Part shown: positions 21,473 to 31,700 of the stretch, piece by piece
Layout: each line of letters begins with the position of its first letter
Position numbering within the stretch: position 1 is the first letter of the stretch
Assembly: GCA_934045905.1 (NCBI GenBank)
Contig: OW203764.1
Location: 38,747,434 to 38,811,433 of the forward strand
DNA length: 64,000 nucleotides
Direction: 5' to 3'
From: Leuctra nigra
Lineage: Eukaryota; Arthropoda; Insecta; Plecoptera; Leuctridae
Notes under the pieces: generated by a model
Told to the model about the DNA's origin: nothing
What the model saw: the letters and a program-made list of their open reading frames with translations, nothing else
Databases searched by the model: none
Position numbers and translations under genes: made by a program

Positions 21473-21568
21473 ATAAAGACTCTGGTGTTGGGCGTTAGAG
21501 TCGTTCCGTATCAACTCAACCAATGACTTTTCGGCAACCTATCTGATTCTTCTCAAAATTTGGGACAA

Positions 21569-22977
21569 TACTACCAAGAACAAAGCAACACACACCTCTT
21601 TCAGGATTTTTCCATATTCTTTATACTTTTTTACCTACAGGGCGCCAAAATAGACAAAAAAAACTTACTTTTTGGATAATTTAGCGTGAGACAACATTTA
21701 ATATCTTTTTACTCATTCCACCTAGAACGATGATTTTTTTTTAGGTATGATAGCTCTTGGAACAGACTTTTAAAATATTTATGACCTAATTATTAAAAAA
21801 AAAAAAAAAAAAAAAAAAATTGGATAAAATTTTTTTAATTGCTTCTAGACAAAAATTATCAATTTTTATTATTTTTATTTTTTCATCTTTAAGACCTCTG
21901 ATATGTTTTTGACATGCTCAGAAAGTTTCAGGATGGGCCTCCTTTCGGTCTTGACTCCTATCCAAAAAAACTTACTTTTTGGATAATTTAGCGTTAGACA
22001 ACATTTAATATCTTTTTACTCGTTCCACTTAGAACGATGATTTTTTTTAGAGTTGATAGCTCTTGAAACAGACTTTTAAAATATTTATGTTGGGGAAAAA
22101 AATATAAAATTTTTTTACATTTTTTTTTTAAATTACCTCTAGACAAAAATAATCATTTTTTTATTTTCTTTTTTTTTCTGTAAGACCTCTGATATGTTTT
22201 TGACATGCTCAGAAAGTTTCAGGATGGGCCTCTTATCTGTCTGAGAAATAAAAATTATTTTATCCGAATTTCGGATATGACATTCGTAAATAATTTATAT
22301 TTCCCAGTCAGATAGAAGGCCAATCCTGAAACTTTCTGAGCATGTCAAAAACATATCAGAGGTCTTACAGAAAAAAAATAAGAAAATAAAAAAATATTAT
22401 TTTTGGCTAGAGGTAATTAAAAAAAAAAAATGTCAAAAAATTTTAATTTTTTTCCCCGACATAAATATTTTAAAAGTCTGTTTCAAGAGCTATCAACTAT
22501 AAAAAAAATCATCGTTTTAAGTGGAACGAGTAAAAAGATATTAAATGTTGTCTAACGCTAAATTATCCAAAAAGTAAGTTTTTTTTGGATAGGAGTCCAG
22601 ACCGATAGGAGGCCCATCCTGAAACTTTCTGAGCATGTCAAAAACATATCAGAGGTTTTAAAGATGAAAAAATAAAAATAATAAAAATTGAGAATTTTTG
22701 TCTAGAAGCAATTAAAAAAATTTTATCCAAAAAGTACGATTTTTTTTTTTTAAATAATTCGGTCATAAATATTTTAAAAGTCTGTTCCAAGAGCTATCAT
22801 ATCTAAAAAAAATCATCGTTCTAGGTGGAACGAGTAAAAAGATATTATATGTTGTCTCACGCTCAATTATCCAAAAAGTAAGTTTTTTTTAGTCTTTTTT
22901 GGCGCCCTGTAGGTAAAAAAGTATAAATAATATGGAAAAATCCTGAAAGAGGTGTGTGTTGCTTTGTTCTTGGTAGT
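21569..22977. mobile_element. 1.4-kb giant palindrome with duplicated units in each arm
   Basis: The left arm starts TACTACCAAGAACAAAGCAA and the right arm ends TTGCTTTGTTCTTGGTAGTA; the arms match, with indels, to a centre near 22265. Each arm has two direct copies of a unit of about 300 bp (CTTACTTTTTGGATAATTTA ... GACATGCTCAGAAAGTTTCA). The palindrome therefore contains four copies, two in each orientation. Long A runs occur near 21796-21821. No coding capacity. Confidence 0.85.
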
Positions 22978-23385
22978 ACCCTTACAAATTATTAGCAAAT
23001 TTCGTGAGATGAAATTTTATTTCGGCGTTTTTTTGGTTGAGTTGGCCTGGAATTATTCGTTAGCGACTTCTGGTTGGCCAGCCGTCAAGATCACCTTGTA
23101 TGCGAATGTAAACACCAAACATAGCTTTATTTTAGTCAACCTGAGACCAACTTTTAAATACAAATATTTGTGCCGAAAAAAGGGACATTTTGACTTTACG
23201 TTGAATGCAATATATGAATACATTGTTTTTATACGTTATTGTCTTAGTAGGTCAACTCAAGATATAGCTTTTTTTAATTTTCATAATTTTATTGGTTCGA
23301 ATGCAATGACTTTCTATTATCTCTAGTGTAAACTGAACGTTCACCTCATCTACGCCGAGCACTCTATAAACTGTTTCTTGTGCAG
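22978..23385 (+). other. Intron end before the C2B exon
   Basis: No repeat recognised. A 124-codon open frame (22952-23326) starts inside the palindrome arm and shows no family signature. Confidence 0.5.
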
Positions 23386-23506
23386 GACAAAGTTGATCTG
23401 GGCGAGCTGATGCTGTCGCTGTGCTACTTGCCCACTGCTGGACGCCTCACTGTGACCATCATCAAGGGCAGGAACCTCAAGGCGATGGACATCACGGGAT
23501 CATCGG
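23386..23506 (+). CDS. Synaptotagmin exon: start of C2B
   Basis: The exon has 40 codons plus one base, with acceptor CTTGTGCAG and donor GTAAGTC. It reads [20 protein letters not shown], then [39 protein letters not shown] is the diagnostic beginning of the synaptotagmin C2B domain. The final G pairs with AC of the next exon to make the Asp of SDPYVK. It lies 18.2 kb downstream of the C2A exon, with a second gene between them. Confidence 0.94.
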
Positions 23507-23744
23507 GTAAGTCCCTCCTCCCTCCACCTCGCAACGGGCGCGAATATTCTTCTGGCAAAGACTTCGTTAAAAGAGATTGATTAAAATGTCAAACCTCTGC
23601 GACGGGATTGGAGACGTGTAGAAAACCGTTTAGAGTAAATAACGTTCGATTATTTCAATCGTAAATAGCAGAATATATTTCATTTTACTGATGTAATATG
23701 TGTCAGAATACTTCATGTAGTCATCGTCAATTTTTCACCCATAA

Positions 23745-23815
23745 GAAGTATTTGCCACTCCCCGCGAATGCCACTGTTTTTCTTGCAACCATCGTCAAGG
23801 GCAGGAACTTCAGGG
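23745..23815 (+). pseudogene. Possible decayed partial copy of the C2B-start exon
   Basis: About 240 bases after the real C2B-start exon, this stretch reads YLPLPANATVFLATIVKGRN then FR, against [19 protein letters not shown] in the exon. The DNA of the IVKGRN part is nearly identical, and a GTGAGA donor-like site follows at the equivalent place. It lacks the [10 protein letters not shown] part and has an insertion, so it is best read as a relic of a local duplication. Confidence 0.4.
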
Positions 23816-24560
23816 TGAGAAGTAGAAACCACTACACATATTTTCATACACATTTGTGTGAATATCGGTGGTTACACTTTCAAAGAATAAACCACCGTGC
23901 AAGGAAAAGCTGTGAATTGCAACTCCCAAGAGCTCATTTATAATGGAAATGGGAATACTTTTGAGTGGAATTTATTCCAGATATGAAAACTTGGAATGTG
24001 CGGGATGAATTTTGAGTGACATTCGTCCAAAATGCAAAACCATACTAAATAGGTTATACATAATTTTGTCACATTGTGAGCGCCTTCACTAATGTCATGA
24101 AAATGAGATGTATCCTTTAAGTTGGTTCAAATACTGATTCGTCTCCTTTAAGTCTCATTAGCTACAGGCGATTGTTTAATGGCGCTCGCGGCTCGCACAA
24201 TGTTGCCAACATAATGCTAATTCTCATTCTCTTGATGAAGTTGACGACGCCATCTCTCGGCGTGAAACAACATGACATAATGCGATGATGAAACTTGCTG
24301 ACGTGGAAGTTATTGTGAGTTTGCGCACGCAACAATTTGCAAGTACTTGAAGATAACCGGAGACAATATTACCTAATAGTCATACCTTTTCATACACTCA
24401 AATTATGGAAACTGTGAGAACAAAAGTCTTTTTTGAGTCAACCTATGGTTTATACATTCCTAAGTTATAAATCCAAATTGAGTTCACAGAGCGCGAACAC
24501 GTATGTTCGTTCGATCGATTGTTTCTTTGATTATCAACACGTATGTTAATATTGGTTCAT
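23816..24560 (+). other. Intronic sequence without recognised gene
   Basis: No coding exon, RNA or array seen. Confidence 0.5.
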
Positions 24561-24563
24561 TTA

Positions 24564-24912
24564 GTTGGGCGCCAATGTAATGTTCCAATCTACCCACGGG
24601 ATGGGAAGAGGAGTAATGAGACACGTTATTACGAATAATAAGGTTTATTGAATAAGGTGGCCGCCGTAGCTAAGCCAACCGCTCGGGACTGGTGTCCGAA
24701 GATCACTCCCTACCCTCCCCTACCTCTCTACCTGTCTTCTTACCACCCGCATACCAGAGGGGTAGAGGGCTAGGACACTTCCCCTCGCTCGCTAGGGTAG
24801 GTGCGGTCGACACAATGACGTTGACCGGAAACAATACATAAGAGACAGATCCATGGAAAAGAATATATACTATCTAAGGTGCAAATATGATACAAGTGAT
24901 TCGTTACAACAT
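24564..24912 (-). mobile_element. LTR retrotransposon remnant: putative 5' LTR plus primer-binding site
   Basis: On the minus strand a candidate LTR runs from TGTTGTAACGAATCAC to ...GGAACATTACA. It contains AATAAA (opposite TTTATTGAA at about 24652) and is followed at once by TTGGCGCCCAAC, a typical TGGCGCC-type tRNA primer-binding site of Ty3/gypsy-like elements. No gag/pol frame follows, so only the leader end survives. The outer boundary is a guess from the TG...CA rule. Confidence 0.5.
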
Positions 24913-25654
24913 TTACAAGTTATACTGCTTTATTTCACTAGCATATAACAGCTAGCATAGCTAAGACCATATTCATCCACATATTATCTTCATTTTGAGA
25001 TGTGTTTATTTACATAGAAAATGTTGAAGCTTTTATACTTTTAGGAGCTTTGAGTGAATATGAACTTTTGTTGCACATTGTGAGAAAACAGCTAAACATT
25101 TAGTATAGTGTCGTTATTTCTCTGTAAGCTAGCTAAATACAAAGTTTGTTTAAAAGGAGGCCAACATTCGCTATAGAAAATCATGATTACAGTGTCAGAC
25201 TTCTGCACAGAAGAAGCGGACTGAAGCATGTTAAATGTGACATTAGGACTAGCTTTCGGCCTTTGGAGCAAATTGAGAATGGTAAAATGTGTCATTAGTA
25301 GGTGTATTTCTGGCTATTCGACCAAATTCATTTCGAGTAAGCCCGTGAACAAATGTATGTCAACTTTTTATAGCACGTGTTTAATGGATGCTTTTACCTA
25401 TAAAGTCAACCTAAGTTTGTCTTTTATCTAATCATGATTAAAGCTTCTTAATTCATTTTGTCCACCCATTTCGTCTCCAATCGTGCCCAGACAAGTGTAT
25501 ACGCTAATATTAAGGTAATAAGTGGCAACCAAAACAAAAAACACAGATTAAGTAAGTTTATTTCCATGAAACAAGGTACAGGTACAGTGTTACATACCCT
25601 TAGGTATATACTTTGTCTAGGGACAGCTAAGTATGTTGTGCCAACAAAATCGCC

Positions 25655-25704
25655 GCATAACATCATCCCATCTGAGATTGTCAGATAATTTCTACATTTC
25701 AAAC
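25655..25704 (+). repeat. Direct repeat (left copy) around Helitron-like copy B
   Basis: CATAACATCATCCCATCTGA then GATTGTCAGATAATTTCTAC recurs with two differences at 28337-28385, on the other side of Helitron-like copy B and the tRNA-like sequence. Confidence 0.7.
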
Positions 25705-25906
25705 ATACAGAGGCTCATTGCATCATGAGAAAGTCCATATCAGGTCGATGTTTGTCAGCTGTCAAGCGTGGATGTTTTCCACGGTCTCCTGGCACGGCAG
25801 AGAGATATATATAGATAAACACTTACACTAGTATGAATGTAGTAATGATGTCCATTAATCTTGCTCCTGGCATCATCACTTCCTGAGCTTGTGCAAGTCA
25901 TATGGA

Positions 25907-28209
25907 CCCAGAAAAAACACTCCGTGTAAAAAAGGCAGCCAAGTCTCTTTACTTTAAAAAAATTCAACACCGAAAAGGAGTGATATCAAAAAAGGAGCCA
26001 AGTCAATGACATTTCCAAATATTTAATCGTATTTTTGAAATAAAAGAATACACACCGAGAAATACTTTACAAAAGGACTTGGCGCATCGTTTTTTTAAAG
26101 ACATAATTCTATCCTAAAAGTGGAAAGAAATTTACAAGTAGGTACATTTTCCTCTTTCTATTAGATTTAGAATCTATGAATCAAGCTACTTTTAGTAATG
26201 GCTAATTTATAGTTTTGTCAATGGCGAGAAGAAAGATTTCATGCTGTAATAGATAAGTAATATAAGGATGGAAGAATTAAATAACAATTGGAAGTGGGCT
26301 CATACATATTCTTGCAGTACTGTTAATATGGTGATATTAGAAGGGTATCTTTTCATAATTTGATCTTAACTGAAGGAATTCATGAAACGTTGTCAAATAA
26401 TTACTAACTATCTATGGAACACTATTATATATTTTTAAAGTATAAAGATATTTTTTTTAATAGAAATACAATGTGACTGTGTACTTTGTGAAATGTATTG
26501 TTATAAAATGTGGATTAATTGAAATGTATTTCATGATGAGAAGGTATAACGCATGAGACTTAATTATGTTGACCACGAAACAATATTACGAAGATAACTA
26601 TTGTGTATTTATAGAAAACATAGACAACAAGTTTCATCGCGTATATATTCAAATAGAAAATATTTTACAGTAGGTATGTATAATATGTAATTGAAGGATG
26701 TTTCCCTATTATTCTAAAAATTCTTAATGACTGTTGTATATATAAATGACTTATGCTTATGAATAGAAAAATGTCTTTAAAAAAGCGATGCGCCAAGTCC
26801 TTTTGTAAAGTATTTCTCGGTGTTTATTCTTTTATTTCAAAAATACGATTGAATATTTGGAAATGTCATTGACTTGGCTCCTTTTTTGATATCACTCCTT
26901 TTCGGTGTTGAATTTTTTTAAAGTAAAGAGACTTGGCTGCCTTTTTTACATGGAGTGTTTTTTCTGGGATATCACTTCTTTTGTTAGTTTATTCATACAG
27001 CTTGTAGCACATGTCCGAGCAGGGACTAATTTCTTTAAAAAAATACGCCTCAACCGATTTGGTTACTATGAAAAGTTGCGTTTGGTATAAGATGAAAATG
27101 ATTATCCAAGAAGAATAGCTTAAGTTTCGTTATAATCGATCCAGCCGTTTTCGATACATGACGTCACTTCCGGTTTTGAAATAGCGGCCGAATTCCGGTA
27201 TAGGTAATAAGAAAACAATCTAGTTTTATCTAGTTGATACCTTCATGAACGACCATCTGAATTCCTAATCCCTATATTTCCGTAAAATCGGTCATGCCGT
27301 TTGTAATATATGACGTCACTTCCGGTTTCATTTAGTGGTTCCTGCCGCCATTTCCGGTACCATTAATTTATTTATTCATTTTTCACAATTGATTTTTCAA
27401 ATAAATAGCAGAATGAATACGCAGGAGCTAGTTCAGTTGCAATCGGTACAGGCGTTTTAGATATATGACGTCATTTCCGGTTTCAGGAATGGCGGCCGAG
27501 AACACTGCTATCTTGAATATATAAATTGTATTGTCTATGTTACAATGTAAGTTAATTATGTATGTATTTTAAGTATAATTTGTTGAAATAAGTTAAATAT
27601 TGCGTATTTATGACGTCACTTCCGGTTTAGAAAATAAGAAAATAATATTTTTTTTATTTATACTTCATAAAGATGACCATCTAAATCGAATGGCGCTAAT
27701 TTCGTTCTAATCGGTCTAGACGTTTTTGAGTTATGACGTCACTTCCGGTTTAAAAATGGCGGCACAAAAAATCACAAGAAACAAGGTATCATCAGACGCC
27801 AAAAGTGCATATGTGGTAAAAGTTTCAGGTCGATCGGTTCAGCCGTTTAGGCTGTGGCCCTGTCAACAATGTTTCCTGATATCTGAATCATCATCATCAT
27901 CATCATCATCAGATAGCTTTAAGAAGGGGTATAATTTCACTGTTTTCATGGCCCTCTAGCTCGCAAATGGCAAAACCTGTTGTTCCCAAATTTGGTATAT
28001 GGGGTGGGGTGGGCCATAGCTCGAAATTAAGACATTTCACAACAATGTGAGATTTTCCAATTTTAAGATCCAGTAGGCCGAAAATGCCATGTTGTTGCTT
28101 ACAGTAAAAGTGTTTGATCTGCTCCTCAGTTTATTAGGCATTTACGGTATGTTGAGTGACTGTGAGTGTATAGTACGACTTGGCTGGGTGGAGCGACCGC
28201 TCCACTAGA
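25907..28209 (+). mobile_element. Helitron-like element, copy B
   Basis: It starts CCCAGAAAAAACACTCCGTG and ends with the TGGAGCG-AC-CGCTCCA hairpin and CTAGA, followed by T. The foldback arms (25907-26120, 26760-26970) carry the AAAAAAGGCAGCCAAGTC variant shared with copy D. The 3' half is almost identical to copy A, including five TGACGTCA-type motifs and the CAT repeat near 27890. The 77-codon frame at 27726 is incidental. Confidence 0.78.
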
Positions 28210-28233
28210 TTATAAAATCTGCAAATTTGAAGG

Positions 28234-28308
28234 ATTGTCCGTAGCTCAATTGGTAGAGCATTAGACCGGCAATCTAAAGGTTGTGGGCTCAAATCCCACC
28301 GCAGGTCA
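28234..28308 (+). pseudogene. tRNA-like sequence (Ala-GGC-like anticodon arm)
   Basis: There is a good D arm (GTAGCTCAATTGGTAGAGC), a 5-bp anticodon stem TTAGA/TCTAA with loop CCGGCAA (anticodon GGC, but C instead of U at position 33), and a T arm GTGGG-CTCAAAT-CCCAC. The acceptor stem does not pair cleanly and the T loop begins CTC rather than TTC. It is more likely a tRNA pseudogene or SINE head than a working tRNA. Confidence 0.5.
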
Positions 28309-28336
28309 AATCTTTTCAATTTGCACTTCATATACA

Positions 28337-28385
28337 TAACATCATCCCATCTGAGATTGAAAGATAATTTCTACATTTCAAAATG
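28337..28385 (+). repeat. Direct repeat (right copy) around Helitron-like copy B
   Basis: This is the second copy of the segment at 25655-25704. Confidence 0.7.
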
Positions 28386-28756
28386 GCCGCAATCACCAAT
28401 GCGAAAAGTCACAGTCACACACAAGCACAAATTGGTATTGATGACATTTAAATTTTTTTGGAATTAAATTCAATGTATGAAAATAACATCGTAGAAAGCG
28501 GACGAAAAAATTATCGACTGATTAAATTCTCTTCGTATTCGAGTTCGTAAAGGCAAATCGAGTGGAGCTACACTGCACAAACCAAATGTTGATATTAATT
28601 TCTCCCCCGTGGAAAAAAACAAACGCAAATAAATCCCGTCCTGTGTGTTGAATCACGGCCACATGGATGCACTCCGCTGGACCCGAGTTCGACTCCAGAC
28701 ATGATGTCACACGCCTCGCTGACCACGCGTCATTGACACCGCTGGCTCGGTCGGCC

Positions 28757-31700
28757 CGCGATAGTGATTGTGTGTGATAGTAGCAACACACTAGCCGTCT
28801 GGCGCGATAGTGATAGTAGCAACACACGAGCCGTCTGGCGTGATAATGATAGTAGCAACACACGAGCCGTCTGGCGTGATAGTGATAGTAGCAACACACG
28901 AGCCGTCTGGCGTGATAGTGATAGTAGCAACACACGAGCCGTCTGGCGTGATAGTGATAGTAGCAACACACGAGCCGTCTGGCGTGATAGATATAGTAGC
29001 AACACACGAGCCGTCTGGCGTGATAGTGATAGTAGCAACACACGAGCCGTCTGGCGTGATAGTGATAGTAGCAACACACGAGCCAGCTAGCGTGATAGTG
29101 ATAGTAGCAACACACGAGCCGTCTGGCGCGATAGTGATAGTAGCAACACACGAGCCGTCTGGCGTGATAGTGATAGTAGTAACACACGAGCCGTCTGGCG
29201 TGATAGTGATAGTAGCAACACACGAGCCGTCTGGCGTGATAGTGATAGTAGCAACACACGAGCCAGCTAGCGTGATAGTGATAGTAGCAACACACGAGCC
29301 GTCTGGCGCGATAGTGATAGTAGCAACACACGAGCCGTCTGGCGTGATAGTGATAGTAGCAACACACGAGCCGTCTGGCGTGATAGTGATAGTAGCAACA
29401 CACGAGCCGTCTGGCGTGATAGTGATAGTAGCAACACACGAGCCAGCTAGCGTGATAGTGATAGTAGCAACACACGAGCCGTCTGGCGCGATAGTGATAG
29501 TAGCAACACACGAGCCGTCTGGCGTGATAGTGATAGTAGTAACACACGAGCCGTCTGGCGTGATAGTGATAGTAGCAACACACGAGCCGTCTGGCGTGAT
29601 AGTGATAGTAGCAACACACGAGCCAGCTAGCGTGATAGTGATAGTAGCAACACACGAGCCGTCTGGCGCGATAGTGATAGTAGCAACACACGAGCCGTCT
29701 GGCGTGATAGTGATAGTAGCAACACACGAGCCGTCTGGCGTGATAGTGATAGTAGCAACACACGAGCCGTCTGGCGTGATAGTGATAGTAGCAACACACG
29801 AGCCGTCTGGCGTGATAGTGATAGTAGCAACACACGAGCCGTCTGGCGTGATAGTGATAGTAGCAACACACGAGCCGTCTGGCGTGATAGTGATAGTAGC
29901 AACACACGAGCCGTCTGGCGTGATAGATATAGTAGCAACACACGAGCCGTCTGGCGCGATAGTGATAGTAGCAACACACGAGCCGTCTGGCGTGATAGTG
30001 ATAGTAGCAACACACGAGCCGTCTGGCGTGATAGTGATAGTAGCAACACACGAGCCGTCTGGCGTGATAGTGATAGTAGCAACACACGAGCCGTCTGGCG
30101 TGATAGTGATAGTAGCAACACACGAGCCGTCTGGCGTGATAGTGATAGTAGCAACACACGAGCCGTCTGGCGTGATAGTAATAGTAGCAACACACGAGCA
30201 GTCTGGCGTGATAGTGATAGTAGCAACACACGAGCCGTCTGGCGTGATAGTGATAGTAGCAACACACGAGCCGTCTGGCGTGATAGTGATAGTAGCAACA
30301 CACGAGCCGTCTGGCGTGATAGTGATAGTAGCAACACACGAGCCGTCTGGCGTGATAGTGATAGTAGCAACACACGAGCCGTCTGGCGCGATAGTGATAG
30401 TAGCAACACACGAGCCGTCTGGCGTGATAGTGATAGTAGCAACACACGAGACGTCTGGCGTGATAGTGATAGTAGCAACACACGAGCCGTCTGGCGTGAT
30501 AGTGATAGTAGCAACACACGAGCCGTCTGGCGCGATAGTGATAGTAGCAACACACGAGCCGTCTGGCGTGATAGTGATAGTAGCAACACACGAGACGTCT
30601 GGCGTGATAGTGATAGTAGCAACACACGAGCCGTCTGGCGTGATAGTGATAGTAGCAACACACGAGCCGTCTGGCGCGATAGTGATAGTAGCAACACACG
30701 AGCCGTCTGGCGTGATAGTGATAGTAGCAACACACGAGACGTCTGGCGTGATAGTGATAGTAGCAACACACGAGCCGTCTGGCGTGATAGTGATAGTAGC
30801 AACACACGAGCCGTCTGGCGTGATAGTGATAGTAGCAACACACGAGCCGTCTGGCGTGATAGATATAGTAGCAACACACGAGCCGTCTGGCGTGATAGTG
30901 ATAGTAGCAACACACGAGCCGTCTGGCGCGATAGTGATAGTAGCAACACACGAGCCGTCTGGCGTGATAGTGATAGTAGCAACACACGAGCCGTCTGGCG
31001 TGATAGTGATAGTAGCCACACACGAGCCAGCTAGCGTGATAGTGATAGTAGCAACACACGAGCTGTCTGGCGTAATAGTGATAGTAGCAACACACGAGCC
31101 GTCTGGCGTGATAGTGATAGTAGCAACACACGAGCCGTCTGGCGTGATAGTGATAGTAGCAACACACGAGCCGTCTGGCGTGATAGTGATTGTAGCAACA
31201 CACGAGCCGTGTGGCGTGATAGTGATAGTAGCAACACACGAGCTGTCTGGCGTGATAGTGATAGTAGCAACACACAAGCCGTCTTGCGCGATAGTGATAG
31301 TAGCAACACACGAGCCGTCTGGCGTGATAGTGATAGTAGCAACACACGAGCCGTCTGGCGCGATAGTGATAGTAGCAACACACGAGCTGTCTGGCGTGAT
31401 AGTGATAGTAGCAACACACGAGCCGTCTGGCGTGATAGTGATAGTAGCAACACACGAGACGTCTGGCGTGATAGTGATAGTAGCAACACACGAGCCGTCT
31501 GGCGTGATAGTGATAGTAGCAACACACGAGCCGTCTGGCGCGATAGTGATAGTAGCAACACACGAGCCGTCTGGCGTGATAGTGATAGTAGCAACACACG
31601 AGACGTCTGGCGTGATAGTGATAGTAGCAACACACGAGCCGTCTGGCGTGATAGTGATAGTAGCAACACACGAGCTGTCTGGCGTGATAGTGATAGTAGC

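Noticed and set aside
22952..23326. 124-codon frame upstream of the C2B exon
   Set aside because: It starts inside a palindrome arm, is rich in AT-type codons and shows no family signature or splice logic.
28234..28308. Functional tRNA-Ala gene
   Set aside because: The acceptor stem does not pair properly, position 33 is C and the T loop is non-standard; it is kept only as a tRNA-like pseudogene.
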